Shown: positions 14,140-21,320 of the stretch, one piece after another
How positions within the stretch are numbered: position 1 is the first letter of the stretch
Layout: each line of letters opens with the position of its first letter
From: a virus
Strand: one strand, 5' to 3'
Length of the DNA stretch: 21,826 bases
Virus record (IMG/VR): IMGVR_UViG_3300032220_001120
Coordinates: 1-21,826 of that record
Notes under the pieces: generated by a model
Seen by the model: only the letters and a program-made list of their open reading frames with translations
What the model was told of the DNA's origin: nothing
The model's database searches: none
Position numbers and translations under genes: made by a program

Positions 14140-14945
14140 AATTCGTTAATAATTTTTTTGGTGGAGATTGTTTGAGTAAATCCTAATTGATTTAATTTAG
14201 TCGTATCAAGCCAAAAATCTTTTGCCTGAACAATTTTATGAAACTCTGGTGCTTCTTTATATTTGATTTGAGATGTAGAGTTAAGACACTCTTTTGCTGT
14301 TTCAATTATAGCACCTATAGTAGTTGGTTGTCCACTACCAATATTATAAATTTCATTCAAGTTGCCTTTATCGCACACCAATTTAATTGCAGAGCATACA
14401 TCATTAACATGCATAATATCTCTGATTGGAGTTCCATCATCGTATAGATAAACATCTTCATCTTTCTTCAAAAGTTCAATCATATAACTCAAAGCATTTT
14501 TCTTTGATGAAGATTTTCCATCACCAACTCCCATAACATTACAAAGTCTCATAATTCTATAATTAACTTTGTAAGTTCGGCAGAAAGAAATTAGAAGATC
14601 TTCCGCTGCCTTTTTGGTGATTGAATAAAACCCAGTTGGATTGCAGTGATAAATTTCTTTTGCAGGTAGTTCTGTTTCTCCATAAACAAACCAAGAACTA
14701 ATAAAATTAAAGGTAATATCTTCTTCTCTACAATAATCTAATACTTCACAAAGAACTTTTAAATTTGTTTCAACATCCAAAGTTATATTTGTATGGATAT
14801 TATAATTGTCCACTGTAGAGATAAGATATAAAATTTCTTTTGTTCTTGGTTTTCTTTCTTCTCTTTCTTGTCTCACAATCAAATCGGGATAGAGGTTGCA
14901 GAACCTACTACCTACAAATCCCGATGCACCATATACGCTAATCAT
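14127..14945 (-). CDS. NAD-dependent epimerase/dehydratase (extended SDR)
   Basis: A 272-residue protein: GASGFVGS at 5-12 is the Rossmann loop, SSWFVYGE and FYSITKK give the Ser and Tyr-x-x-x-Lys active site, and RDIMHVNDV and YNIGSG are family blocks further on. It is somewhat short for the class, lacking much of the usual second-strand region after residue 30. It lies directly upstream of the RfbH gene with a 13-nt overlap, so it may make or reduce a 4-keto or dideoxy sugar in the same path (4,6-dehydratase or 4-reductase); this is inference from position. The start has a 4-nt ATGA overlap with the FkbM gene. Confidence 0.85.
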   Translation of the reverse strand: MISVYGASGFVGSRFCNLYPDLIVRQEREERKPRTKEILYLISTVDNYNIHTNITLDVETNLKVLCEVLDYCREEDITFNFISSWFVYGETELPAKEIYHCNPTGFYSITKKAAEDLLISFCRTYKVNYRIMRLCNVMGVGDGKSSSKKNALSYMIELLKKDEDVYLYDDGTPIRDIMHVNDVCSAIKLVCDKGNLNEIYNIGSGQPTTIGAIIETAKECLNSTSQIKYKEAPEFHKIVQAKDFWLDTTKLNQLGFTQTISTKKIINELCTN

Positions 14946-15646
14946 GCAATCCTTTTATTCTTAAACAGAGCATCACCACCTGCACAATCAACAAAGGGAA
15001 ATGTTGCGAGAAGATCAAAATTTTCTGAAAGCATTTCAATAATGCCATCAAGATAAATCTGATCCTTGTACATTTCTTGATTATAATATTCAGTGTAAAC
15101 ATAATCAATATTTGAATATGTTTCTTTCATTCCAGAAAGAACTTCTCTTTCAGCACCTTGAGTATCCATCCAGATAAAATCAATATGATTAATATGATAT
15201 TCTTTACAGAAAGAATCTAAACTTCTACCTTGAGCCTGGACTGTTTGATCAAACAGAATGCCAGGGTACATAGATGCTTGGTCAATTGGATCATGAATAG
15301 ATCCAGAATATCTACCAACCTCATAACCCTCACCAGGACATCCTAAAGTTCTGGATCGTTTAAAGGTGATAATCTTATCTTCTTCACATATTGCATATGG
15401 ATGAAAAATATTTCTTTGGTCCAGAATAATATCATCATTTAATTCATCTACACAGTTTTTTGTTCCAAGAACTGTCAGTGCTTTAATATTAACTGGTTCT
15501 GGATCAAATGTGTATAGTTTAAGATTGTCTCCAAAGGTATTGAGAAAATTTCTTGTATCTCTTCCATCGGCACATCCAATTTCAAAAATTACAACTTCTT
15601 CTTTTTCCCCAATCAATTGTTTAATTTGGTCGTGAGTAATTGCCAT
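14942..15646 (-). CDS. FkbM-family SAM methyltransferase
   Basis: A 234-residue protein with IFEIGCADG at 20-28 (SAM motif I), TFDPEP at 46-51 (FkbM-type acidic motif II), the RSLDSF block and IDFIWMDTQGAEREVL, the hallmark WxDxQGAE/DVEGAE segment of FkbM O-methyltransferases. Such enzymes O-methylate sugars in polyketide, capsule and glycoprotein glycans. There are no membrane segments. AGGAGA lies about 8 nt before the ATG, overlapping the stop of the gene before (3-nt gap). The substrate is not known; a terminal sugar hydroxyl is likely. Confidence 0.87.
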   Translation of the reverse strand: MAITHDQIKQLIGEKEEVVIFEIGCADGRDTRNFLNTFGDNLKLYTFDPEPVNIKALTVLGTKNCVDELNDDIILDQRNIFHPYAICEEDKIITFKRSRTLGCPGEGYEVGRYSGSIHDPIDQASMYPGILFDQTVQAQGRSLDSFCKEYHINHIDFIWMDTQGAEREVLSGMKETYSNIDYVYTEYYNQEMYKDQIYLDGIIEMLSENFDLLATFPFVDCAGGDALFKNKRIA

Positions 15647-15649
15647 GAT

Positions 15650-16729
15650 CTATTCTCCTAAAATTCTTTTTTGAAATTGAAACTGATTTAATAAATTTTG
15701 CAATGCTTGAGTTTTAATTTGATTGTATTGAACTCCAATATCACCTTTCATCCAAGGGAGAGTATTGCTAGCATTTTTATAATGAAAAATAAATGCATCC
15801 TGAAGAAGATTATCGTCAGTTTCAAACTTTAGAAAATCAACAAACGTTGGTTTAGGGAAATTATTTTCTCCAGCAACTTTCATGATTGTATCAAAGTTAT
15901 TATATGCATATTCCCAATAGTTTTCTCTTTCCTTTTGATGAGGGAATGTTCTTAGATTAGATTCTTGATAGTCTCTAATATTAACTTCTCCCCGATCAAA
16001 ATCAGCAAACATTTGAGCGCACCCGTTTAAACTAATTTCATATGGGGGATTAATATCAACGAGAACTCCCCACTGATCAATGTACTTAGTTTTCAGTTTA
16101 TCTTCATATTTTTGAAGATAATGATAAACTTCGCCACCAACATCAACAGCAATATTCTTAACTTCACCATATCCCCAACTAATTTCTTCGGGATTTGGCA
16201 TCTCATATGGTTTAGCCATCACAAGACCATTCCAGGGATATTTAAATGCTATGTTTCCCCTATTATTTTCATCTTTATATTGATTGGTATATCTATATGA
16301 TGGAACATATGCAAAGTTATGTTCTGCCATTTCTTCATTCAAAGAAATATCTCTAATAAAAAACATATCAGAATCAATAATGACTGATAGACAATCATTC
16401 TTTGCGATATAATTTTTCCATCCCCAGGTATATGAATATGCACAAGCAATGTTTCCATTAAGGTAACTATCACCATCGAACATTTTTACACCATTCATAT
16501 ATTGAAGTTCTGGGTCCAATTCTACACGAATGCATTGAATGCCCAGACTTTCACATATATCATTAATTTGACCTATTTTATTTTCATCAAATCCACCATC
16601 TCCACCTGGTCTTTCATTATTAAAGACAATAAACTCATAGTCATCCTTAACGTGACGTTTGATTGCCTCATACTGAAGTTTGATAAAATCAGGACGGTTA
16701 TGAGAGTAAGTGTAAATTTTCATGATCAT
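15650..16729 (-). CDS. GT-A type glycosyltransferase-like protein
   Basis: A 359-residue protein, the longest transferase candidate here. MKIYTYSHNRPDF at its start and VIIDSDMFFIRD at 117-127 (a DxD site on a buried strand) are as in GT-A nucleotide-sugar enzymes; between them ACAYSYTWGWKNYI resembles the donor-loop helix of that fold. A C-terminal HYKNASN may carry a metal-binding His. I cannot assign a CAZy family by eye. The ATG at 16729 makes an ATGA overlap; a second ATG two codons later is also possible. No membrane helices are seen. Confidence 0.7.
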   Translation of the reverse strand: MIMKIYTYSHNRPDFIKLQYEAIKRHVKDDYEFIVFNNERPGGDGGFDENKIGQINDICESLGIQCIRVELDPELQYMNGVKMFDGDSYLNGNIACAYSYTWGWKNYIAKNDCLSVIIDSDMFFIRDISLNEEMAEHNFAYVPSYRYTNQYKDENNRGNIAFKYPWNGLVMAKPYEMPNPEEISWGYGEVKNIAVDVGGEVYHYLQKYEDKLKTKYIDQWGVLVDINPPYEISLNGCAQMFADFDRGEVNIRDYQESNLRTFPHQKERENYWEYAYNNFDTIMKVAGENNFPKPTFVDFLKFETDDNLLQDAFIFHYKNASNTLPWMKGDIGVQYNQIKTQALQNLLNQFQFQKRILGE

Positions 16730-17688
16730 TTTCCTCTATAAAATTCATTATTTTTTTTATATTCCTGATATTCAGATTTGCAGTCACTTCCAATCATTAG
16801 ATTACCATCGCGGTCTAACCAATTCCATTCGTCAACAATTGAATCGTCAGGCCTCCACCATCCATCAGATATTTTCCAATCAAACCAATACTTAGGAGCA
16901 ATAACTGAGCAATCTTTATTTGTCCAAACAGGCCAAAATGCAAATGTAGATGAAGAAATAATAGCATTTTTAGCAGTATTAAGAATAGAATAATCAACTC
17001 CAACTGGACCGCCAGGATACCTATACCACCCTATACTTCCCTGATATGGATCCTTTTCATCCATCAAAGCAGATCCTACAACTTCTGCAAATGGAATAAA
17101 CTTCATTGCATGTTCTGCATCATCAGTTACAACAACAAACTTCATATTTGGATTTTTTTCTCGCATTCTAAATGCAGCATTATGATAATATTCTGGAGGA
17201 ACCCAAGATGCTCCAGTCAAATAATCACCACCACGAAATTGAATTACGCAAATGTCATCGGAAGAATAATCAGTGATTTTATTATCATATTGTAACCAAT
17301 CAATGATTTTATCACGCTTATCATTGATATAAGACATCTTTTGAAAGCACCCTTCAATCTTAGTATTATCCTGAAGATTGTCCCAAAGATTTTTATCAAA
17401 AAACATTGCATCGTGTCCTCCCATATGTGGGGGATATGGATCTATACGTTCTTTGTAATAATTAAGAATTCCATCTGGAAGACTTGTAGGAGGACCTCCC
17501 TCTGGGCCCGTTCCTCCATTGACTTCTTCACCAAAATAAAAATCCTTCATAAAGGCACATGCCTTAAATGGATTTGATTTTTTTACTCCCCACTTATATC
17601 CATGACGGTCAGCAACAATTCTAGGAACAATAAGATTCCATAATTGATTACCAAGTCCAGATCCACTATAAATTTCAGAAACAATCAT
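16726..17688 (-). CDS. GT11-like (fucosyltransferase-related) protein
   Basis: A 320-residue protein with a diverged GT11 plan: SGLGNQLWN at 10-18, QFRGGDY at 150-156, VVTDD at 186-190 and IISSSTFAFWPVW at 243-255, aligning with the GLGNQMF, HxRRGDY, FSDD and NSSFSWWGAW blocks of the two closer GT11 copies. The first Arg of HxRR is missing (QFRGG), so donor choice may differ. An insert at 55-95 is rich in Gly and Pro. It overlaps both neighbours by 4 nt (ATGA). GDP-fucose or GDP-L-galactose is the inferred donor. Confidence 0.78.
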   Translation of the reverse strand: MIVSEIYSGSGLGNQLWNLIVPRIVADRHGYKWGVKKSNPFKACAFMKDFYFGEEVNGGTGPEGGPPTSLPDGILNYYKERIDPYPPHMGGHDAMFFDKNLWDNLQDNTKIEGCFQKMSYINDKRDKIIDWLQYDNKITDYSSDDICVIQFRGGDYLTGASWVPPEYYHNAAFRMREKNPNMKFVVVTDDAEHAMKFIPFAEVVGSALMDEKDPYQGSIGWYRYPGGPVGVDYSILNTAKNAIISSSTFAFWPVWTNKDCSVIAPKYWFDWKISDGWWRPDDSIVDEWNWLDRDGNLMIGSDCKSEYQEYKKNNEFYRGK

Positions 17689-18551
17689 TTTATTAAATAT
17701 GCATATTTTTCTTTATTTTCAACTAGATATTCTGGAAAAGAATCGTCAATAGAAACAGTTTCATATGATGTATAGTTTCTTCCAAATGGATCTAAGTTAT
17801 TTTTAACCTGAGAGATATTATTTTTTATTTGATCAGTATTAAGTTCTGGATGAGATGAGCACTCTATTTTCTTGATTAATCTATCTTCAACAGAAATACC
17901 TTCACTTCCAACATAACTCCAGTGCCAACCACCAGGATTTATAATGAAATTTTCAATGTCATCACGATTATTTCTAAGTTCTGTCATTGAATATTTTTCA
18001 AGTAATGAAAATCCAAATAACTTAGATCCAAACCATTTTCCTGGCATACCAAAATCTCCAGTCATAGATCTGATTGTACCAGATACTTCTTTTAGATTGA
18101 GATAAGATATGTAGTTATCTTGAGCAAACTGATATATGCCACTATCTTGAAAATATGTGCGTATGTCACCAATTGCTTCTGGATTTGGAACTTCGTCAAG
18201 ATCGCTCCAAATAATTATATCATCCTCATTACAAACTTCCAATAAAATATTTTTAATATTATCTTTTTGGTAAGTATCTCTTTGCTGAGCTTTAACTCTA
18301 GTATTATACTTTACTCCATATGTATCAAGTTGATCGTCACTAATATCTTCTACAATATTGTGAATAATTTTGTGATTAAACTTTTCAAATTTATCTTTAT
18401 TATTTGAATAATAAAGTTCCTTTTCTGCTCCTTGAAATGTTTTAGTAGATTCGCTGATTACAAAATAATCAACGTAGGGATCTAAAAGATTTAATCTTAT
18501 TTCTAATAAATCAAGTTCATTAAAGAATGGGAATACATCAAATATTTTCAT
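17685..18551 (-). CDS. GT17-family N-acetylglucosaminyltransferase-like protein
   Basis: A 288-residue protein whose start, DVFPFFNELDLLEIRL at 5-20, then VISESTKTFQG at 31-41, and SDLDEVPNPEA at 116-126 match the GT17 family (the catalytic part of animal MGAT3, which adds bisecting beta-1,4-GlcNAc), well known also in phages and bacteria. PGGWHWSY further on is another family block. It lacks the membrane anchor and stem of the animal enzyme. The start overlaps the previous gene by 14 nt, the end by 4. The donor is likely UDP-GlcNAc or a relative; the acceptor is unknown. Confidence 0.87.
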   Translation of the reverse strand: MKIFDVFPFFNELDLLEIRLNLLDPYVDYFVISESTKTFQGAEKELYYSNNKDKFEKFNHKIIHNIVEDISDDQLDTYGVKYNTRVKAQQRDTYQKDNIKNILLEVCNEDDIIIWSDLDEVPNPEAIGDIRTYFQDSGIYQFAQDNYISYLNLKEVSGTIRSMTGDFGMPGKWFGSKLFGFSLLEKYSMTELRNNRDDIENFIINPGGWHWSYVGSEGISVEDRLIKKIECSSHPELNTDQIKNNISQVKNNLDPFGRNYTSYETVSIDDSFPEYLVENKEKYAYLIK

Positions 18552-19395
18552 AGTCTTTTCTCATTTCATTGAATACTTTAGCAATACCGGTCTCAATTGA
18601 AGTCTTTGGTAACCACCATTTATTAATATACATATCTGGACGATTCTTTTTATCCATTTGGACTATATCCTTTTCTTCTGATGGTTTAATTTTGACATCA
18701 TATTTATTAATTAAATTAAATTGTCCTTTAATAATCTGAGCTATATCCAAAATTTTAGTTGGGTGAAAACTAGTAATATGAAGATTATCTTCGCAAGTGA
18801 AGTCTGTATAGTTTTCCATAATTGATTCAAGTGCTTCACAACAATCTTCGGCATAAAGAAACTCACGTTCCTCTTCACCATCAGTAAGCATGTCAATTAC
18901 ACCAGTTTCAAATCCCTTACGAATAAAGTCTGTGATAACATGCGATTTCTCATGATCATTTTCAACACCATAAACATTCCAAAACTTTACAATAAGTCCA
19001 TTTAAAGATTTGGTATAAAGTTCTCCAACTTTTTTTAGAACTCCATATGGAGAGTAATTCATATTACTCATTTGAGATGATGCAAAAATAAATCTCTTAT
19101 TATACTTTTGAAGAAGTCCAAAAGCATTAGTCATCAAACGAGTATTGTTATTAATAAATTGAAAGGTGTGTTGATACTTCTTAAGATAACGAGAACCGCC
19201 AACATCAAAAGCCAAGAAGAATACAAAATCAGAATTCAAAATTCTTTCATCAAGAAGAGGATTAGGAATCAATGTGAGATCTTGATCTTCTCCGTTTACA
19301 ATATCAAATTCTGTTACTTCGTGTCCCTTATTACGAAGATATTCTGTTAAATAAACACCAATTTGTCCACCAGAACCTAGAATAGTTATTTTCAT
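18538..19395 (-). CDS. NAD-dependent epimerase/dehydratase-like SDR
   Basis: A 285-residue extended SDR: ILGSGGQIG at 5-13 is the dinucleotide loop, FASSQMS supplies the Ser, and YGVLK the Tyr-x-x-x-Lys pair. VKFWNVYGVEND and REFLYAEDC match sugar-nucleotide epimerases. The loop is GxGGxxG, with fewer conserved residues after it than in the other three SDRs here. FLAFDVGGSRYL echoes the AADMGG stretch of GDP-mannose 3,5-epimerase, whose likely relative lies directly upstream (ATGA overlap), hinting that the two act in one GDP-sugar path. The exact reaction is unknown. Confidence 0.8.
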   Translation of the reverse strand: MKITILGSGGQIGVYLTEYLRNKGHEVTEFDIVNGEDQDLTLIPNPLLDERILNSDFVFFLAFDVGGSRYLKKYQHTFQFINNNTRLMTNAFGLLQKYNKRFIFASSQMSNMNYSPYGVLKKVGELYTKSLNGLIVKFWNVYGVENDHEKSHVITDFIRKGFETGVIDMLTDGEEEREFLYAEDCCEALESIMENYTDFTCEDNLHITSFHPTKILDIAQIIKGQFNLINKYDVKIKPSEEKDIVQMDKKNRPDMYINKWWLPKTSIETGIAKVFNEMRKDYENI

Positions 19396-20438
19396 TTGTT
19401 TTTAATTTGCTCAACAATCCAAAAATAAGTTTTAGCAATACCTTCTTCCAAACTTTGAGAATAATCCCAACCAAGTTCTTTACGAACTACATCATTATTT
19501 GAATTACGTCCACGAACTCCAAGAGGTCCATCAATATGATTTTTTTCTACATCTTTACCTGCAACTTTTGCAGCAGTCTCTACGAGTTGATTGATAGTGA
19601 CCATTTCTTCTGAACCAATATTTACTGGTCCAATGAAATTAGAATTCATCATTCTACGGGTTGCTTCGATACATTCATCAATGTAGAGGAATGAACGTGT
19701 TTGTTTTCCATCTCCCCACACTTCAATCGTTCCACCTACATCAGGAAGTTCTGCAACTTTACGGCAGATAGCTGCAGGTGCTTTTTCCCTACCACCAGTC
19801 CAAGTCCCTTCTGGTCCAAAAATATTGTGGTATCTAGATACACGTACAGGAATACCATAGTTACGATGATAAGCAAAATACAGACGTTCCGAAAAGAGTT
19901 TCTCCCATCCATATTCGGAATCTGGGTTTGCTGGATATGCGGATTCTTCACGGCAATCGGGATTATCAGGATCTAATTGATTATGTTCTGGATACATGCA
20001 GGCAGATCCAGAATAGAAAATTTTTGTGAAATTCTTTCCAAGAAAATCATTAAACTTACGAACTGATTCTAATACATTCAGATTAATCGTAACTGAATTA
20101 TGCATGATGTCTGCATCATTCTCACCAGTGAAAACAAATCCAGCCCCACCCATATCGGCAGCAAACTGATAGATCTCATCAAATCCTTGAAGATAACGTG
20201 AAGGAACAAAATTATAAAAGTTCCCACGGTCTCCTTTATATTGAATTACTCTTTCCACAAAAGTAACATCTCTCAAATCTCCAAGCACAAATTCGTTTGC
20301 TTCGGTAGAAGAATACTCAGGATACTTAAGATCTACACCACGTACCCAATATCCTTCGGAACGCAGTCTTTTAACCATATGACTTCCAATGAAACCACCA
20401 GCACCAAGGACAAGTGCCTTCTTAACATATTGACTCAT
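19392..20438 (-). CDS. GDP-mannose 3,5-epimerase-like SDR
   Basis: A 348-residue protein close in pattern to plant GDP-mannose 3',5'-epimerase (GME). LGAGGFIGSH at 11-20 binds NAD; AADMGGAGF at 93-101, YSGSACMYPE at 142-151 (acid/base C147), SEYGWEK at 174-180 (Y176, K180) and RYHNIFGPEGTW with GGREKAPAA (second acid/base Lys) reproduce the GME active site. Product: GDP-L-galactose (or GDP-L-gulose) from GDP-mannose, which would feed the GT11-type transferases. The ATG at 20438 has no clear ribosome site; the -10 box of its promoter is 30 nt upstream. It is the first gene of the operon. Confidence 0.87.
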   Translation of the reverse strand: MSQYVKKALVLGAGGFIGSHMVKRLRSEGYWVRGVDLKYPEYSSTEANEFVLGDLRDVTFVERVIQYKGDRGNFYNFVPSRYLQGFDEIYQFAADMGGAGFVFTGENDADIMHNSVTINLNVLESVRKFNDFLGKNFTKIFYSGSACMYPEHNQLDPDNPDCREESAYPANPDSEYGWEKLFSERLYFAYHRNYGIPVRVSRYHNIFGPEGTWTGGREKAPAAICRKVAELPDVGGTIEVWGDGKQTRSFLYIDECIEATRRMMNSNFIGPVNIGSEEMVTINQLVETAAKVAGKDVEKNHIDGPLGVRGRNSNNDVVRKELGWDYSQSLEEGIAKTYFWIVEQIKNK

Positions 20439-20445
20439 AAATCAA

Positions 20446-20475
20446 TTGATTAGTGTATGTACTATGTATTATACT
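20446..20475 (+). promoter_or_regulatory. Possible weak plus-strand promoter
   Basis: TTGATT (20446-20451) and TATACT (20470-20475) are 18 nt apart on the plus strand, ahead of the 54-residue ORF. It overlaps the minus-strand promoter of the glycan operon. The expected start site leaves only about 9 nt before the ATG, so the call is weak. Confidence 0.35.
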
Positions 20476-20496
20476 AAAAAAGGAGAGTTTATGCAA
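20468..20496 (-). promoter_or_regulatory. Sigma70-type promoter of the glycan operon
   Basis: On the minus strand TTGCAT (20491-20496) and TATAAT (20468-20473) lie 17 nt apart, with the start codon of the first glycan gene 30 nt past the -10 box. The -35 box falls in the loop and 3' arm of the terminator hairpin at 20482-20502, and the T-run forms part of the spacer. This suggests early or middle expression by host polymerase. I found no other promoter inside the 17 kb operon. Confidence 0.8.
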
Positions 20497-20502
20497 CTCT
20501 CC
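20476..20502 (-). terminator. Rho-independent terminator downstream of the 20701-21170 unit
   Basis: On the minus strand GGAGAGTT and AACTCTCC (20495-20502 and 20482-20489) pair perfectly over 8 bp around a 5-nt loop, followed by six T (20476-20481). It would stop transcripts coming from the two small genes upstream. On the plus strand the same hairpin would hold the ribosome site of the 54-residue ORF in its stem, with the ATG in the loop and 3' arm. Confidence 0.75.
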
Positions 20503-20655
20503 CCTCAGGTCTACCAGGCTCGCCACCAATTTTTTAACTGGAAATTGGAAACCAGGCGGCAGTTATCCCCACCCGCACCACTTGCTCTTTGGGAAAGCAA
20601 GAAACCAAATAGGGTCAAATTTGACTCCACCAGTACTGTTAAAGTCCATCCGTGA
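20491..20655 (+). CDS. Small plus-strand ORF, 54 residues, unknown
   Basis: AGGAGA lies 5 nt before the ATG at 20491, a strong ribosome site, and the frame runs 54 codons to TGA at 20653-20655. The protein is soluble, basic and rich in Pro, Gln, Trp and Lys, with QFFNWKLETRRQLSPP in the middle; I do not recognise it. Local GC content is visibly higher than in the genes around. It faces opposite to everything from 579 to 21826 and lies antisense to the run-on of the 20701-21170 unit. A small RNA or leader element instead of a protein is possible. Confidence 0.5.
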   Translation: MQLSPQVYQARHQFFNWKLETRRQLSPPAPLALWESKKPNRVKFDSTSTVKVHP

Positions 20656-20700
20656 CTGAGGGGGTTTCCCGACCAGGGCTAGTTTATAGTCATACCGAGA

Positions 20701-20958
20701 CTATTGATCCCACCATTCAATATCATTAGGATCCATATAGCAAGGTTGATCAGTTAACCATTTCGCGTATTCAATATCTTCCATTGCAGTAGAACACTGC
20801 ATAGAATTATCAAACAAATAAACGTCATGCCACCTTTTAGTATAATGATCTTGCATTTGAAGACGGAAATCAGGTTTACCGTTGAGTTCAATAATACCCT
20901 TTTCCACAAAACGGAATCCTTCACGTTCAAGAAGAACTTTAGGAAGTGTGGTTGTCAT
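20701..20958 (-). CDS. Small unknown protein, 85 residues
   Basis: An 85-residue acidic protein with several Trp and Asp (DIEYAKWLTDQ, PNDIEWWDQ at the end) and no signal or membrane segment. Its ATG makes an ATGA overlap with the gene before, so the two are a translationally coupled pair. I do not recognise the family. The stop at 20701 is followed by about 200 nt that hold the opposing 54-residue ORF before the terminator. Confidence 0.75.
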   Translation of the reverse strand: MTTTLPKVLLEREGFRFVEKGIIELNGKPDFRLQMQDHYTKRWHDVYLFDNSMQCSTAMEDIEYAKWLTDQPCYMDPNDIEWWDQ

Positions 20959-21170
20959 ACTAATTCTACAGTTTCAAGATCTTGAGCAAGACATTCAATT
21001 AGAATGTCATAATTATCTAAAGGATCCTCAGAGAATACTACACCTTCATTTTGATAGTAACGGCGAACCTTTTTGTAAAGTTTCGGATTCTTTACATCTA
21101 GATAAAAGTCACCATTAGTAGCACCACGAAGAGTACTAATATCTTTTTTGAATTTAGCAGCGAGAGTCAT
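20955..21170 (-). CDS. Small unknown protein, 71 residues
   Basis: The ATG at 21170 is chosen since a TTG further up (21221) lies inside the -35 box of a clear promoter. The 71-residue product is basic in its first half (KFKKD, KLYKKVRRYY) and acidic at its end (DNYDILIECLAQDLETVE), with no membrane segment. No good ribosome site is seen, but the start is 23 nt past the -10 box. It is first of a two-gene early unit and overlaps its partner by 4 nt. I do not recognise it; early phage genes of this size often bind host proteins, but nothing here shows that. Confidence 0.72.
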   Translation of the reverse strand: MTLAAKFKKDISTLRGATNGDFYLDVKNPKLYKKVRRYYQNEGVVFSEDPLDNYDILIECLAQDLETVELV

Positions 21171-21192
21171 TGTTTTGAATGTTGACTTAGTA

Positions 21193-21221
21193 ATTATAGG
21201 AGAAATGAAGTTGAAAGTCAA
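21193..21221 (-). promoter_or_regulatory. Sigma70-type early promoter
   Basis: TTGACT (21216-21221) and TATAAT (21193-21198) on the minus strand with 17 nt between them, 23 nt before the ATG at 21170. It is nearly the same as the hli promoter, including TTT after the -35 and CC before the -10 region. It sits 26 nt past the tRNA gene. Confidence 0.88.
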
Positions 21222-21246
21222 GAGAGACAGTTGGTTATCTGTCTGA

Positions 21247-21320
21247 TGCTCGTTGTGGGAATCTAACCCACCTTCGGCGCTTTATGAGAACGCTGCATTC
21301 AAACAGATTGCTAAACGAGC
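21247..21320 (-). tRNA. tRNA with CAT anticodon (Met or Ile2)
   Basis: A full 74-nt cloverleaf: 7-bp acceptor stem (GCTCGTT with AACGAGC), D-stem GCA/TGC, anticodon stem GCGTT/AGCGC around loop CTCATAA, 5-nt variable loop CGAAG, T-stem GTGGG/CCCAC around TTAGATT, discriminator A. The anticodon is CAT. Acceptor pair 1-72 is G-C, so it is not an initiator; elongator Met or lysidine-modified Ile cannot be told apart here. Position 56 is A rather than C and the D-loop seems to offer T at 19, which would restore the pair. CCA is not encoded. The 5' end overlaps the HNH gene by 10 nt. Confidence 0.88.

Noticed and set aside
3483-20438. Bacterial (host) O-antigen cluster rather than phage DNA
   Set aside because: The cluster is flanked on both sides by phage features: T4-type late promoters, lysozyme with hli genes on one side, and tRNA with HNH nuclease on the other, with the same tight overlaps throughout.
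21171-21221. Extended start (TTG at 21221) for the 71-residue protein
   Set aside because: The TTG is the -35 box of a near-consensus promoter, so it would not be in the RNA.
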